Both the position numbers and the translations under genes were made by a program. A stretch of DNA of 64,000 bases from Albula goreensis (taxonomy: Eukaryota; Chordata; Actinopteri; Albuliformes; Albulidae), in contig CM040745.1 in assembly GCA_022829145.1 (NCBI GenBank), positions 40,090,144 through 40,154,143 on the forward strand. Direction: 5' to 3'. How positions within the stretch are numbered: the stretch's first letter is position 1; every line of letters begins with the position of its first letter. The notes below the pieces were generated by a model. It saw nothing but the letters and a program-made list of their open reading frames with translations. It searched no databases and was not told the origin of the DNA. Positions 1 through 64,000 of this stretch are shown piece after piece.

Positions 1-53299
<53,299 letters not shown>

Positions 53300-53315
<16 letters not shown>

Positions 53316-53345
53316 GTCTAAATATTAGACATGCAGGGCTTTTGG
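53300..53345 (-). promoter_or_regulatory. col2a1: Collagen 5' stem-loop around the start codon
   Basis: In the transcript an upper stem pairs CATGTCTAA (53333-53325) with TTAGACATG (53321-53313) across a 3-nt loop. A lower stem pairs CCAAAAGC (53345-53338) with GCTTTGTGG (53308-53300) with one bulged G; the internal loop has CCTG and TTCA. The main ATG is in the upper stem. This is the layout of the 5' stem-loop of COL1A1, COL1A2 and COL3A1 that binds LARP6 and couples collagen translation to ER delivery. Confidence 0.8.
53318..53332 (-). other. col2a1: Four-codon upstream ORF
   Basis: ATG TCT AAT ATT TAG ends two bases before the main ATG, inside the stem-loop. COL1A1 has the equivalent ATG-TCT-AGG-GTC-TAG. 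Being nested in a stem, it is a likely brake on initiation. Confidence 0.6.
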
Positions 53346-53390
53346 GGGAAGAAAATGAAGAAGGGAGGAAGGGAGCTGAGCGGCTCTCTC

Positions 53391-53400
53391 TGTTTTATTG
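53391..53400 (-). promoter_or_regulatory. col2a1: TATA-like box of col2a1
   Basis: Minus strand CAATAAAACA, about 46 bp upstream of the stem-loop. If used, transcription would start near 53365-53370 and the leader would be about 50 nt. The motif is weak and no start-site data are available. Confidence 0.35.
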
Positions 53401-56400
53401 TGTGTGTTCCCAGTGACCGAACCGAACCATAAAGTCAACCTTCCAAATTCGACGGGAATCCAGCGCCAGGCCCCAGCAGAAACTCAGTACCGACCGCTCG
53501 AGGCCAGGCACTGCAGTTATATGTCCGCTCTGCCTACAATGGATCTTCGTATATTCGCAAATACCAGTCCAACCCCTACCCCCTGTCAAGCTGAAATCCG
53601 AGCCCCATTTCCCTCCCATTCTGTCTCCCAAGTTCCATTCTCCAAGATCCCTCCTTCTATGCGCTCCTGAGAAGGGGTACCCAAAAAGTTTAACTTTTTT
53701 TTCCCCCGACTCAATACTCCCGCCCACCCTCTTCACCCGCTCCTCTCCGCTATCCTTAGAACACAGGACATGCATCTCTCATTTTAAACAAAACTCTGTA
53801 TTTTTTTAAATGTCATTGTCGAAGCCTTCGCGGCATCGCAGTTATCTTTTTTTTATATAACAGGTGAGACTCTTTTAGTCAGTCGGTGAACATACTCTGG
53901 GTGCGTCCAGGCTCATTTCGCGGAGTCATGTCAGGACTAAAATCAAACGTAGGTATTTTGTATTAATGACCTATATCAGGATGATAACAGGTGTGAAATA
54001 CTTAGCAATTTATTTAGATTAATACTTCGACTTTCTGTAGCTCACAGAGGCCTTGAAGATTTGGTAGGTCACTTTTTAGATGTAAGCAGATGCAAGTTAA
54101 ACGGCTGGGTAATGAATTTATCGGTGCATACGATAGGAGAGAAAGCATCATAGATCAAGTGTATTTATTTTTGATCTGCACCGACATTACTTAAATTACC
54201 TGGATGGAGAAAACCTAAGATGAGTTTGAGAGTGTTTGACTGTGACTAAAATGCGGCAGCAATATTAAACACTGCTTTATTGACAGCGTCACGAGTGAAC
54301 CTGACGCCTTTTGCAAACATTTGTGAATTTTATTTGAGGATGTACAGACTAACATAGAGTCAGTCTCTTCCGAAAATAAGTAAGATCCTTCGATTCTGTG
54401 TCAAAGACACCTTAACAGTTTTGTGTACAATGAAACTAAGGATGTTTTATATCTACTGTTATCTGCCTGGTTCAACTTGTTACAAGGGACCTAAACCAGA
54501 AAGCAAAACGGCCCCTCGCTTACTTTTCCCGCAAAACATTTGAATCGATTTATGTAGTCTGGATGCACCTTACATTTTGACGTTCCAACATAAAACTTAT
54601 CCATGGAAAACTTCATGGACTGAGGAAATGTAATTTTATCGATTAAATGAAGGGTAAACAAGGTATGTTTTTTTTTTTTTCGAGAATTCTAAACTTTGGA
54701 ACTACTTATGGATTTACTTCCTTATGGACTTACTTCAGTGTCCAATTCAGCAGTTATGTCGGGAACACATTTTTTTAAAGAAAGCGAAGAGGGTATTGCT
54801 GCTCTCCATTATTAGTAAAAATATCAAATTCATCGCATTGTTTTCAAAATGAACAATAAATAAAAGTTTTAATAACAACTGACAACTAATCATGTGTGGG
54901 GTTGTAATGAAGCTCAATGTATTCTGTCAGACTAAATATAGGCCTTTACCGGATGCTAAACAAGAACTTGGAGCAGACATGCCCTAGAATTTCTTTAATG
55001 CACATCTGTATTTAGCCTCGTTAGTTCAACTTCATTTCGTCGCAGCATGGAATGTGGATTTTCATTGGCTCAGAGATTTTGATTGATATAGTGAAGGATG
55101 AATAACTGTGAGGGGTGTAAGTGGAGGGTGGAACCAGGTGCCCTCACCTGGTTTGTCAGTTGGGCTGTCAATAGTAAATCTGAGGCTCGTTCCCTGGCTG
55201 CTTCTGTATATAAATTCCCAGTCCGCAATCTTGAAGTTAACAGTATTTTCTGGTACTGTACAGGATAAAACCTGTTTGGAACGTCCACTTAGAAACATGT
55301 ATTGCTCCCTTTGGCATATTCCTACATTTTATTGCCCACTATGGAGCTGATTGTATTTTTTAAACCTAATTTTATTTATTATTTACATGTGGGGTAACAA
55401 GAGTTGGTGGATTACTTTAATGTTTTAAGCTGGCAGATCTTTATGGAATGCATCTCTTTTTTGTTTTACTTTCTTTTTACATGCTTGGGAACAAAATATA
55501 AATTTATGCTTTGAGCAAAACATAAAATGACTAATATAATAGTCCTCTTTATTTTCATTAACCAGGGATATAGAGCCATGCAAAAACAAAAGGATTTTGG
55601 CAAAACATGAAGTGTCCCTGTATTTTTGTGTTAAGTAATACAGAATAAGTTCACTTCTTACCTGCATTTTTTGCCCGAAAACATTTTTTTCTAGGATTTT
55701 ACTAAGAGATGTTTCAGAAAACAGAGAGCCGTTTCTCGGCTGCTTTCCATAATTCCACGAAGATATCTGTGTAACAATGCGTAAAAGCATTTTTGACTTT
55801 CTGGTAATACTTTTTCACACAAAGGTTTTTCAAGGCTAAATTAGATAGACAAGTACAAAGATGGTTTGTTCGTTCTGTCACCAATCACGGTGGCCTTTAG
55901 GAAGACAGGTTGTGGATCCAGGTTGCAGATCTAGACCCCCTTCCCTTCCTGCTTACACATAAAGCCAGGCCACACACAGTGTGCGACAGCTGACCAATCA
56001 CACAACAGAAACGTTCCTCCAGTGTGCAGCATCTGAATGTGAGTGGCACTCCATTACACCTCATCAAATATATAGTCAGGGTGGGAGTGATGTAACACAT
56101 TTTTCAAACTCCAGACTTAGACACATGATACCCGGACTTCATTGCAACATGTGTGTTGATGACCAATGTCAAAATAGAGGCCTCAAAACCTTAGACACAG
56201 TCTGGCATCTTGATGAGTTAATTTCAGTGGAGATGAATTTAGGCTTTATAGCTCATATTCCTTGGAGGAAGCTTTCATTCATAAAAAGGAGCCATTGAAA
56301 ACATTGGGTATACCTCCTCTCCGATGTTACTGTAGTTCAGATATGCACCACCTGGCCCCTCCCACAGGAAGTCACTGCACACAAGCTGCTGGCACAGCGT

Positions 56401-56570
56401 TCGCAGAGTATCACCTTCACTACAGGCGGATAAGAGAACGCATAACCAGCACAAGCTGCTGGCACAGCGTTAGCAGAGGAGAACCTTCACTACAGTAAGT
56501 AGGCTAATTCTACTTTTATTTTCAGCTAAATTTTGGTGTAGTCTTGTTTAAAAGAGGCATGAGAAGATAC
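53400..56570. other. Upstream flank, proximal part
   Basis: 3.2 kb upstream of col2a1 with no gene recognised. The only repeat is a short duplication at about 56380-56485 (cacaagctgctggcacagcg ... cttcactacag twice, about 75 bp apart). It presumably includes promoter-proximal regulatory DNA, but no known element is identified. Confidence 0.6.
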
Positions 56571-56572
56571 GT

Positions 56573-58131
56573 TACAGTTTTTCTTGATCAATTGCGCACT
56601 GTTCCTGGGCCTATTAACTAAACTTCCCAAACCATAATGCCATTTCCCAAAAGACAGCCCCATTTCCCCAATCTTTAAACACTATTCCCCTGCTTTCACA
56701 CATGATTCAGATTTGTCAAACTTTTTGAGAAAAAAAACTCTGCACTCAAATCCCTTCATTTATCACTGGCTACACAATGTGCTCATTTAGAAAGCACTGG
56801 CATTCAATATCATTAACTCAAGTCATCACTGATCAAACTCAATTCGCTCAAAATTCTCCATCTGGAAACATTAAGAGTCCAAATTGTTCGCACACCACTC
56901 AGAACCTCAGAATGGAGAGATAAAAGGGCCATGGGTCAGTTCACATGTTTTGGGTTCAGAAAGACCTGAATGAAGATGAAGAGGACAAATGAGAGGAGGA
57001 GGAAGAGGAATTGGAAGGCCAGGGGCAAGGATGTTGCTGGTCAGATCTAGGAAACTCTAGATGACCATGTTTTTCTTCATGGGATGCCAATGAGGAAAGC
57101 TGGGCACAGAGCAAATCTGAGCCACTTCCCAGTAACCTCTATAATCCGGACCTTATATATTGTGTATTGTATATCGTATATTGACTAGATCACAAGGAGC
57201 CAGCAGAACCAGAGCAGCCATGCCATGTTGTCATCTGGGACAGTGTCAGTTTCCCCCAGGCTGCTCTGGTTCGTGATTGGTTTAGAGACAGCCCAAGTTT
57301 CAGTGACATCTTTCTCCCTGCATATTCTCCCTTCCTAAACCCCAAAGAGAAGATGTTTCAGCATGGTGGTAGAAGGTCTATAATGGACACCCATACATCC
57401 ATGTTCAGCTCCTCCAAGCCATGGTGGAGGCTTATTTAGATATTATGGTTGATGCTTGCCAGGAGTGGATAAAGCATAGAATAAGACATACATATAATTT
57501 CCCCCGCTGCATGGATAGGGATAACATTGCCTGTGATGTTGATGAGAATCTCTGACCTGAGGCAGGATGCTGAGGCAGAACAGGTGTGATTTGTTTATAA
57601 CAAACTGTTTTTTTCAGTTTATATTGGTAGATGTGGAAATTATTTTATTGTATTCTATGTTCTTTATTAGTTTCATATTTTTACTGTACATTTACTTTGT
57701 CACTCAATTTCAGTTTACATTATATAACATTATAAACATTTTGCAGAAGGTCTTATCCAGACCATATAATTCAAAAATGTAGTTTACTACAGTACATTTA
57801 AAAAATTTGAAAATGTATGCTTATTTTGTTTCCTTATATTGTGTTCATCATATAATGAGTTTTTTTTTCTGGGGGAAAACCACAAGCACCATTATTCGTT
57901 GCAGTAGCAGGTTTTTACAGAAGTGTATGTGTATTTGATGGCTTTTGTGTGATGTCTAAAGGTCCAAAGTTTGGTTTTTATGCAAGATTACATGGTTTTG
58001 ATTGGAGAGTTTGGTTTTGATGTGGAAGTTTGAAGTTTGTGGAGATGAGTGTGCAGTTTTGTAATTGTGTTTACAAAACTGGGAAATTGGAGGATAATTT
58101 CAAGAAATGTGTCCAGCGATCAAAAAAACTA
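56573..58131 (+). mobile_element. Decayed IS630/Tc1-mariner-type DNA transposon
   Basis: The ends carry imperfect inverted repeats: tacagtttttcttgatc at 56573-56589 and gatcaaaaaaacta at 58118-58131. Between them lie transposase remnants (see 56989-57575), so about 1.56 kb overall. Flanking TA is present on the left and plausible on the right, as expected for this superfamily. Boundaries are approximate. Confidence 0.6.
56989..57575 (+). pseudogene. Transposase pseudogene (DDE_3 type)
   Basis: The start keeps the Arg/Gly-rich leader MRGGGRGIGRPGAR, then stops at 57058-57060. The DNA-binding and early catalytic regions are deleted or unreadable. From about 57225 the frame gives VVIWDSVSFPQAALV (second catalytic Asp region), then FLPAYSPFLNPKEKMF (third acidic residue in the YSPFLNPxE motif). 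After frameshifts follow QLLQAMVEAY, CQEWIKH and NIACDVDENL. The motif order is that of fish IS630/Tc1-like transposases. Several stops and frameshifts make it non-functional. Written here only as separate fragments. Confidence 0.75.
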
Positions 58132-59959
58132 ACTTGTGAAGGTGCGAAAGAATATTAATGCTAAATTATGAGAGTCTCTGCATTGCTATTATGCTCCCAG
58201 GTGACTTCACCTCATTGTCCTTGTCAAAGTGTAAGAGCTAACTCAAAAGTTTATCTGGTTGAGCATAGGGTGGGATAGTTCAGATTTTGTGTTTTTGCAT
58301 AAAATCACAAAGAGAAAGGGAAAACCTTCATAGCTATAGACACAACACAAGAATGTCTCATCTTAACAAGTCCTATTTGATCACAAGTCCACCAACGCAA
58401 AACTAGATGTTTTTTTTTTGGCTGTAAATACCAATTTTCTGAATTCCTCTCAAAATAATTTGCCCTGATGTACATGTAGGCACATATTACAGATGTGATG
58501 TAACTCTCTTGTGAAGCTACTGAGCAAATTAGGGTGTGCTACTTTTTCAGCTAGATTTGTGAAATCCTATTTCAGCACTCACTGTTTCACTACGCAACTG
58601 AAATTCTAATTCAGCACTCGTCTTTGTGAGTATTTTTTTGAGCCAGATCAGGGAGTAGGCATGGCTGGATTGGGCTTTTAGGGTCCTGAACTGACTTTGA
58701 GATAGAGTTGTGCTTCCCTCTTAAAATAGACTCTACTAAGGCAGACAGTCCAGGAAACAGGGATGTTACTAGACTTTTAGCACTACAGGCCCCCAGTGCC
58801 CACAACCTCACACTTGCAATTTATGATACATTTTATATTCCACTGCCAGGAAATATCAAAGATCCAACAGTGGGTAGAGCATTTGAGCTTGTCACCTCAA
58901 ATATGATAAACTCAAAAACAGACACAGAAATGGTTATGGCCACAATGTAAAAAAAAACACTTCCTCAAATCCTCTTTCAAAAAGGTTCATAAAGTGTGAG
59001 GAGAGTTCAGGATTATAAAGGTACATTTGACTGGGTGGTCAATAATGTGTCAATTTGCTGTACAACAGATTAAAGATCTGGAATTACGCTTATTAAACAT
59101 GTTATGTCAATGAAGAGGTAACACAAAACAATGTAGCAGTTTAGTGTACAGTGTAGCCTCCTCACATTTGCTTGCTCACCCTCACGGTGTGCTTACTTGG
59201 TATAGTCCACGATATCAGAGAGCTGCTTCCTTCTCTAGCCTCCATAGGTGGGTCATATTGGGACACCCTGAGGGTGTGCTTGTTGCTTGGTAGTCCGTTG
59301 TGTAGCAGTCTGGCTTTCTGGGCCAGCTGCTAACCTGGAGGGGAGGACTTCTTCAATAAACCTGGTCACCCTGGAGGTGTTTTCCAACTTTAGAGCATCA
59401 CCGCTCTTAAAGGTGATATTTTCAGCTTGTTGACTGGGGAATGCAAAGATTCCTCTGCCAGTGACTTTTGTCTTGACTGAGGTTGTGATTTGAACAACAT
59501 CTGTCCTTAACTTTTACTTACAATTGGATGCGTAAATGAGTTATACACTTTTTTCTATAAAACAAAAGTTTGTGAGCTAAATTTCATGATTGCTGAACTA
59601 TCCAAACTGAGTGTGATGAATATAAAAATGAATACATCTATGCTTGGAGCCAAAGTTGAGGACAAACATTGATTGAACCCTGACATGGACAAATTCAAAT
59701 TTAAACAAATCTGTCAATACTTATGTACATTGTGTGGAATTATTTGAAAAGAATGTAGTATTGAATATATATGAGAAGCTTTTGTGTTATTTTATTTAAA
59801 CATAACTGGAGTGTATCTACTTTTTTTATGTACTGGTAACTTTACCAATAGTAAACAATAACTCTGAGGCAATGTCACATTTGTACTTGCACTCAACGGC
59901 AATGGAAATATCATCCAAAAAAGATTACAAACAGAATTATGCTTTATTATTCCTTTCTT

Positions 59960-60040
59960 TGACACACACGCACGCACACACACACGCGCGCGCACACACA
60001 CACGCGCACACACGCGCATGTGCACACACACACACACAAA
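59960..60040. repeat. Alternating purine-pyrimidine (CA/CG) tract
   Basis: acacacgcacgcacacacac and cgcgcgcacacac runs; mixed CA and CG dinucleotides favour Z-DNA. Confidence 0.9.
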
Positions 60041-63000
60041 ATCATGAGCTGCATTCCAGCTTCTCTGATCTTACAAAGTAATTCCATTTTACACTCTGTA
60101 ATTTTGCAGTGTTGCTGTTGGCTGGACAGGGTAGGGAGAGGAACGAGATTAAACAGTTGGGGTAAAAACAGAAGCAGCGGGAGATCATGGAGCCGCTTGT
60201 TTCTAATTAATCAGGTGTAAAGAGAACGAAGAGAGCCAGACTGTACACACACACACACAGACACACAGACATACTCATACACACATCATATACGCATTTG
60301 TATACATTTAATATGGGTTGGTAGAAGAATAACCATCACTAAGAAACAGGATAAAAATCCTAGCAAGGTCCAACTTTTGCTTACGGTGCCAATGTTCACC
60401 CACAGAGCCACACCCCTAACATACATAGAATGTTTGGGCACAAAGTAGCAGTAGTGCCATACATTGGCACAAAAATAGAGCCCGTAGTTAGTGACTAACG
60501 TTGCAGCATAATTTGCTGTGGTTTACAACCTTACATGTCAGATGTGGTTTAAGGCTATTCCAGATTCTGTAGCGTAAATCAACGATCTGATTGCTCCTGG
60601 AACGGCTACAAGACATGTGTACCTTGTAAACCTATCTTTATATAGAGACACATTGACACTGTTGCATCATATCTACTGCAGGAGGTCATCCCCCTTCTGT
60701 GCAGGTCTTGACCTTTGAACTCTGAACTATGACCCTCCCACCCAGCATTTGCAATAAGAGCAGCTGCTGTCTTCTGGTATAGAAAGCAAGAGCCCATTTT
60801 CTGATGGCATTCCCGCGGCAGGTCAAACCTGTCATTTATTATGTTGTGTATTCTGCATACTTTGCCCTGGACAAGAAATGTAGAGGTAAACTGTCAAACT
60901 AAGGCCTGGATTTGATCAACATTTATCCTGAAATAAATTTAAGTGAGTTCAGTAACAGTTTGTGACAATTTGCACGCAACAACTTACATATATTTGTATA
61001 CCAAAATTAGGGACAAAATGTTGATTGATTTGGGGCTCAAATGTCAATACAAATGAAGAGAAGGAATTATGATAATTATATACATTAATATATAATAATA
61101 ATATATAAATATGTGTGTGTGTGAAAATGTTGTAAACTCCTGGAAACCGTCTAATGGTTTCAACTTTTTGACACAAAAAGCACTTTTGTCACTGTTTCAT
61201 GACTTAACCATGTCACCTACCTTCCAAAGATGCACAATGTATACAACAAGATGTTGTCTTTTGTCCAAGTTCAAAGGTATTCTCAAAAAGTGAACACATA
61301 TAAATTTGTCCAAGATTTAATGTTATACTGCAGTTATTGTTATATTCATTTTAATCAGTGATGCTTAATTGGTGACTTAATTGAAAAATTAACTGATTTC
61401 AATTAACTACCTGCGTTAAAAAAGCCCAAAGACATATGCAGTGACAAAACCTTGGAATTCTAAAATAAAACACACATATGCAAACAGCTGTTTAGAGAAG
61501 TTGGTGGCTCTTGGCTGCCATGACACTATATTTAGCAGATAACTGTTGCCACATCATTTGGACACAAACCCTGGTTGCTTATTCAACGGTGTTTTAAAGG
61601 ATGCCAGAAAGAATCATAATAAGATGGAAGCTGAACAGGATGGCAGCGAGATGAATTAACGGGACCAATGCCAGTGAGACGTTTTTCATTTTGGATTTAC
61701 AGAATCCAACACAATATCTTTTTTGTTGTTCAAAATAAATTTGGCATCAGAAAAGAAACCACAACGAGTCTTTACCAGTGGCACTCTTCCAAGTCTATGC
61801 ATTCTGAGCTTCCTTGCCTTTTAGTTTGGATGGATGGCTTTTATGAAAATTAAACCCTTTGGACTATGTTATAGAAAATAGCCTGTTTTGCACTGTTGTT
61901 TCCCATAATGCACTCTGATTGAATATACATGTTCAACATGCATCCACTGCCTGATTAGTTATTGCTGGGGTCAAATCTGGCACTCAGAAAATTTTGGAGT
62001 GAGCTGCAAGTGTATGCCAAATTAATCAAGCTAAAAAAATGATACATAATATAATTTTAAACATAAAATAATTTCTGCACTAATTGAAAATTATGCTCCA
62101 GGGTGATGACCAGGTGTTTGTCTAGGGTCAGGTAGGATCAGGTAAAAATCATCCAGCTCTAACCCACGTTGGCCCATAGGTGGAATTAGACGGAACCAGG
62201 GTATGCATCACTGGCTGTAGATCATTGGTGAAACTGGGTCCGTCTCCATGTGGCGCGTTCGGTCTGTATTCGTACCTGTTGTGAAAAGAAAAATGAAGAC
62301 TCTTGGTTTTGAGGCTTGAATGTATAATGTATACCTCATTTAATCCACACCAGTACCACAGAACACAGCTGATCCAGTTCAAAGCAATTTTCTGTCATAC
62401 TGAATGGCCTACTTTAAAGAAAGTTTGTGCGTGTTAGCACGTGTGTGTGTGTGTGTGTGTTTGTATGTGTGTGTATGAATGGGACCCATTTTAACTTGAA
62501 TAACCAGCCTCTTTGAAGCCCAGTTCCTGGAGAATGACACCCTTCTGAGACCTGAGAAGACAAAACGCATTCATATTTCCTATTCATCATACCAACTTCA
62601 ATGACACAGGGGTACTGTGTAAATATCAGCGGGGTCCATCTGAGAGCCAAAAACAAGACGTCCCTTTGTTATGTGACTGCATGAGAGCAAGCCCAGGGTA
62701 GGAAATGAAGATCTCCATTTCCTCCGTCCGGATTTTCTTTAGCGACTGTAGTGGCCTACAGACCAGACAGGTTAAAGACTGAGGGGCTGAACTTTTTCCC
62801 ATAATACAACTTCAGCAAATACATTGACGCTCTAGTGCCACTTAACCTTCTCCATCTAAATTATTCAGCACTAAGTAAGACCTTAGCAAGACTGTGTATT
62901 TTAAAAGATTCCGAACAACTTAGCATACCTAAAAGTATCTTCATGTCGGTTTTGTGGCTTGAAGTCAATGGACAATCTCATTTGGCAGAAGGCAGTGGAA

Positions 63001-63416
63001 ATGTGAAGCCATGAGCCATATGCGCTACTATTTTTCTTAAGATGTTCTCATATTTCTTAAAATGTTCTTATAGTTCCTCTTCAGGTGATGCCTACAAAAA
63101 GCTATGAAACATGCAAAAGCACCTGACCATTTCCTTTCCATTATCCATGTGCATCTCAATACAAATTCCAAATGTTAACGATTTTGATTTGTGCTCATCA
63201 ATCTCACTTAGCATAAGAAAACCCCCAAAATTCAACAAAGGTCAAGCTGACTTCTGTATCATATTGAAAACTTATTTGATGTACAGCACTATTTATTAAT
63301 TGTTCCTTGATATCTGCTTTAAAACCTGTTCAGGTCCTAAGCACAGACAGAGAGAAAAAGGATAGTTTGTCAAAGAGATTTTTTCTTGGGAAAGGAGTCT
63401 GTCTGGAAAGGTCATA

Positions 63417-63575
63417 AAAGAGAGAGAAAGAGAGAGAGTTGGGGGAGGGAGGGAGAGTCAGTCAGTGTGGGACTGAGCACAGGAGGAGGGAGGGGTGGAG
63501 AGTAGGAGGGAATTACTGAAAGTAAGAGAAGGGGTGGGAAGTGAGCGAGAGGGGAGAGAGGGAAAGAGAGAGGCT
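63417..63575. repeat. GA-rich low-complexity tract
   Basis: Runs of gagagagaaagagagagag and gggagggagggagag; nearly all purine on the plus strand. Confidence 0.85.
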
Positions 63576-64000
63576 TTCAACTCAGGTTGTCTTTGATGAG
63601 TTACTAAAACTAGACCAGTGACATCACAAGCTGGGCTTGGGGTCGGTGTCACAACGGAAGCCCCTATGGTGAGAAATGTGGATCCGAGAGCAGGCAACAA
63701 ACCCCTCGAACCAGCATAGCCAATACAGCACACTCAAAAACATGGACATCAGCTTCTTAAAATATGCAAAGAGGATTCCATGAAAATCATGAACTCATTG
63801 GTCGGTATTTTTTAAGAATGCCAATGACTAGGTGCATTCTACAACAGAGCTTCAGTGCAGTGAGTTTTATGGCTAACTTCACAGCCGATTCATTTCCACT
63901 TTTACAATATCCAGCTGAGCCCTACATATGCTCAGGCACTAAAAGGCAATTACTGGGCTGCTCTGAAATCTGAGTGAAAAGACCTGTGATTACTGAACTC

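Larger units (their letters stand above)
58132..64000. other. Upstream flank, distal part
   Basis: 5.9 kb without a recognised intact gene. It contains CA/CG-rich runs (59960-60040, 60245-60275), a GT run (62440-62472) and a GA-rich tract (63417-63575). Two coding-like but unidentified stretches on the minus strand (about 59197-59520 and 62149-62275) are described under findings. Confidence 0.55.

Overview
This window is vertebrate genomic DNA, most likely from a ray-finned fish with a moderately expanded genome. It is dominated by one gene read on the minus strand: procollagen type II alpha-1 (col2a1). From right to left, exons 1 to 48 are complete and exon 49 is cut at position 1, so the end of the helix, the C-telopeptide and the C-propeptide lie outside the window. 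The assignment rests on exon-by-exon agreement with human COL2A1 in order, in phase and, wherever I recall the human size, in length (207-bp exon 2, 17-bp exon 3, 33/33/54/102/78-bp exons 4-8, then 45/54/99/108/162-bp helix exons). The von Willebrand C domain encoded by exon 2 is type II specific. Fish origin is inferred from the MFSFVDS-type signal peptide, which mammalian COL2A1 has lost, and from fish-type SINE tails in the introns. I cannot tell a col2a1a from a col2a1b paralogue.

Layout: positions 1-39328 hold helix exons 49 to 9. Positions 41468-53315 hold exons 8 to 1 (N-telopeptide, N-propeptide, signal peptide). A short stem-loop-bearing 5' leader and a TATA-like promoter lie at about 53300-53400. 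Positions 53400-64000 are upstream flank in which I recognise no intact gene; it contains one decayed IS630/Tc1-mariner-type transposon (about 56573-58131) and simple repeats. The 3444 bp of complete coding exons are spread over about 53 kb. Introns are enlarged by minisatellites (introns 11, 22, 34, 41, 45, 47), a 2-kb CA-repeat domain (intron 18), SINEs and short inverted-repeat elements.

The most notable observations are RNA-level controls in the col2a1 transcript. (1) The 5' splice site of the alternatively used exon 2 is very weak and is followed at once by a perfect 13-bp AU-rich hairpin, matching the weak-site-plus-stem-loop arrangement known for mammalian type IIA/IIB switching. (2) The start codon sits in a hairpin like the LARP6-bound 5' stem-loop of COL1A1/COL1A2/COL3A1, including a 4-codon upstream ORF. 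(3) Intron 34 carries three tandem copies of the exon-34 exon/donor junction. (4) The intron after exon 8 appears to use a GC donor. Several strong CTCF-like motifs, one beside exon 2, and an array of 11 perfect AP-1 sites are further leads. The gene product is the fibrillar collagen chain of cartilage, notochord and vitreous; it trimerises, is trimmed by N- and C-proteinases and is cross-linked through the telopeptide and helix lysines noted below.
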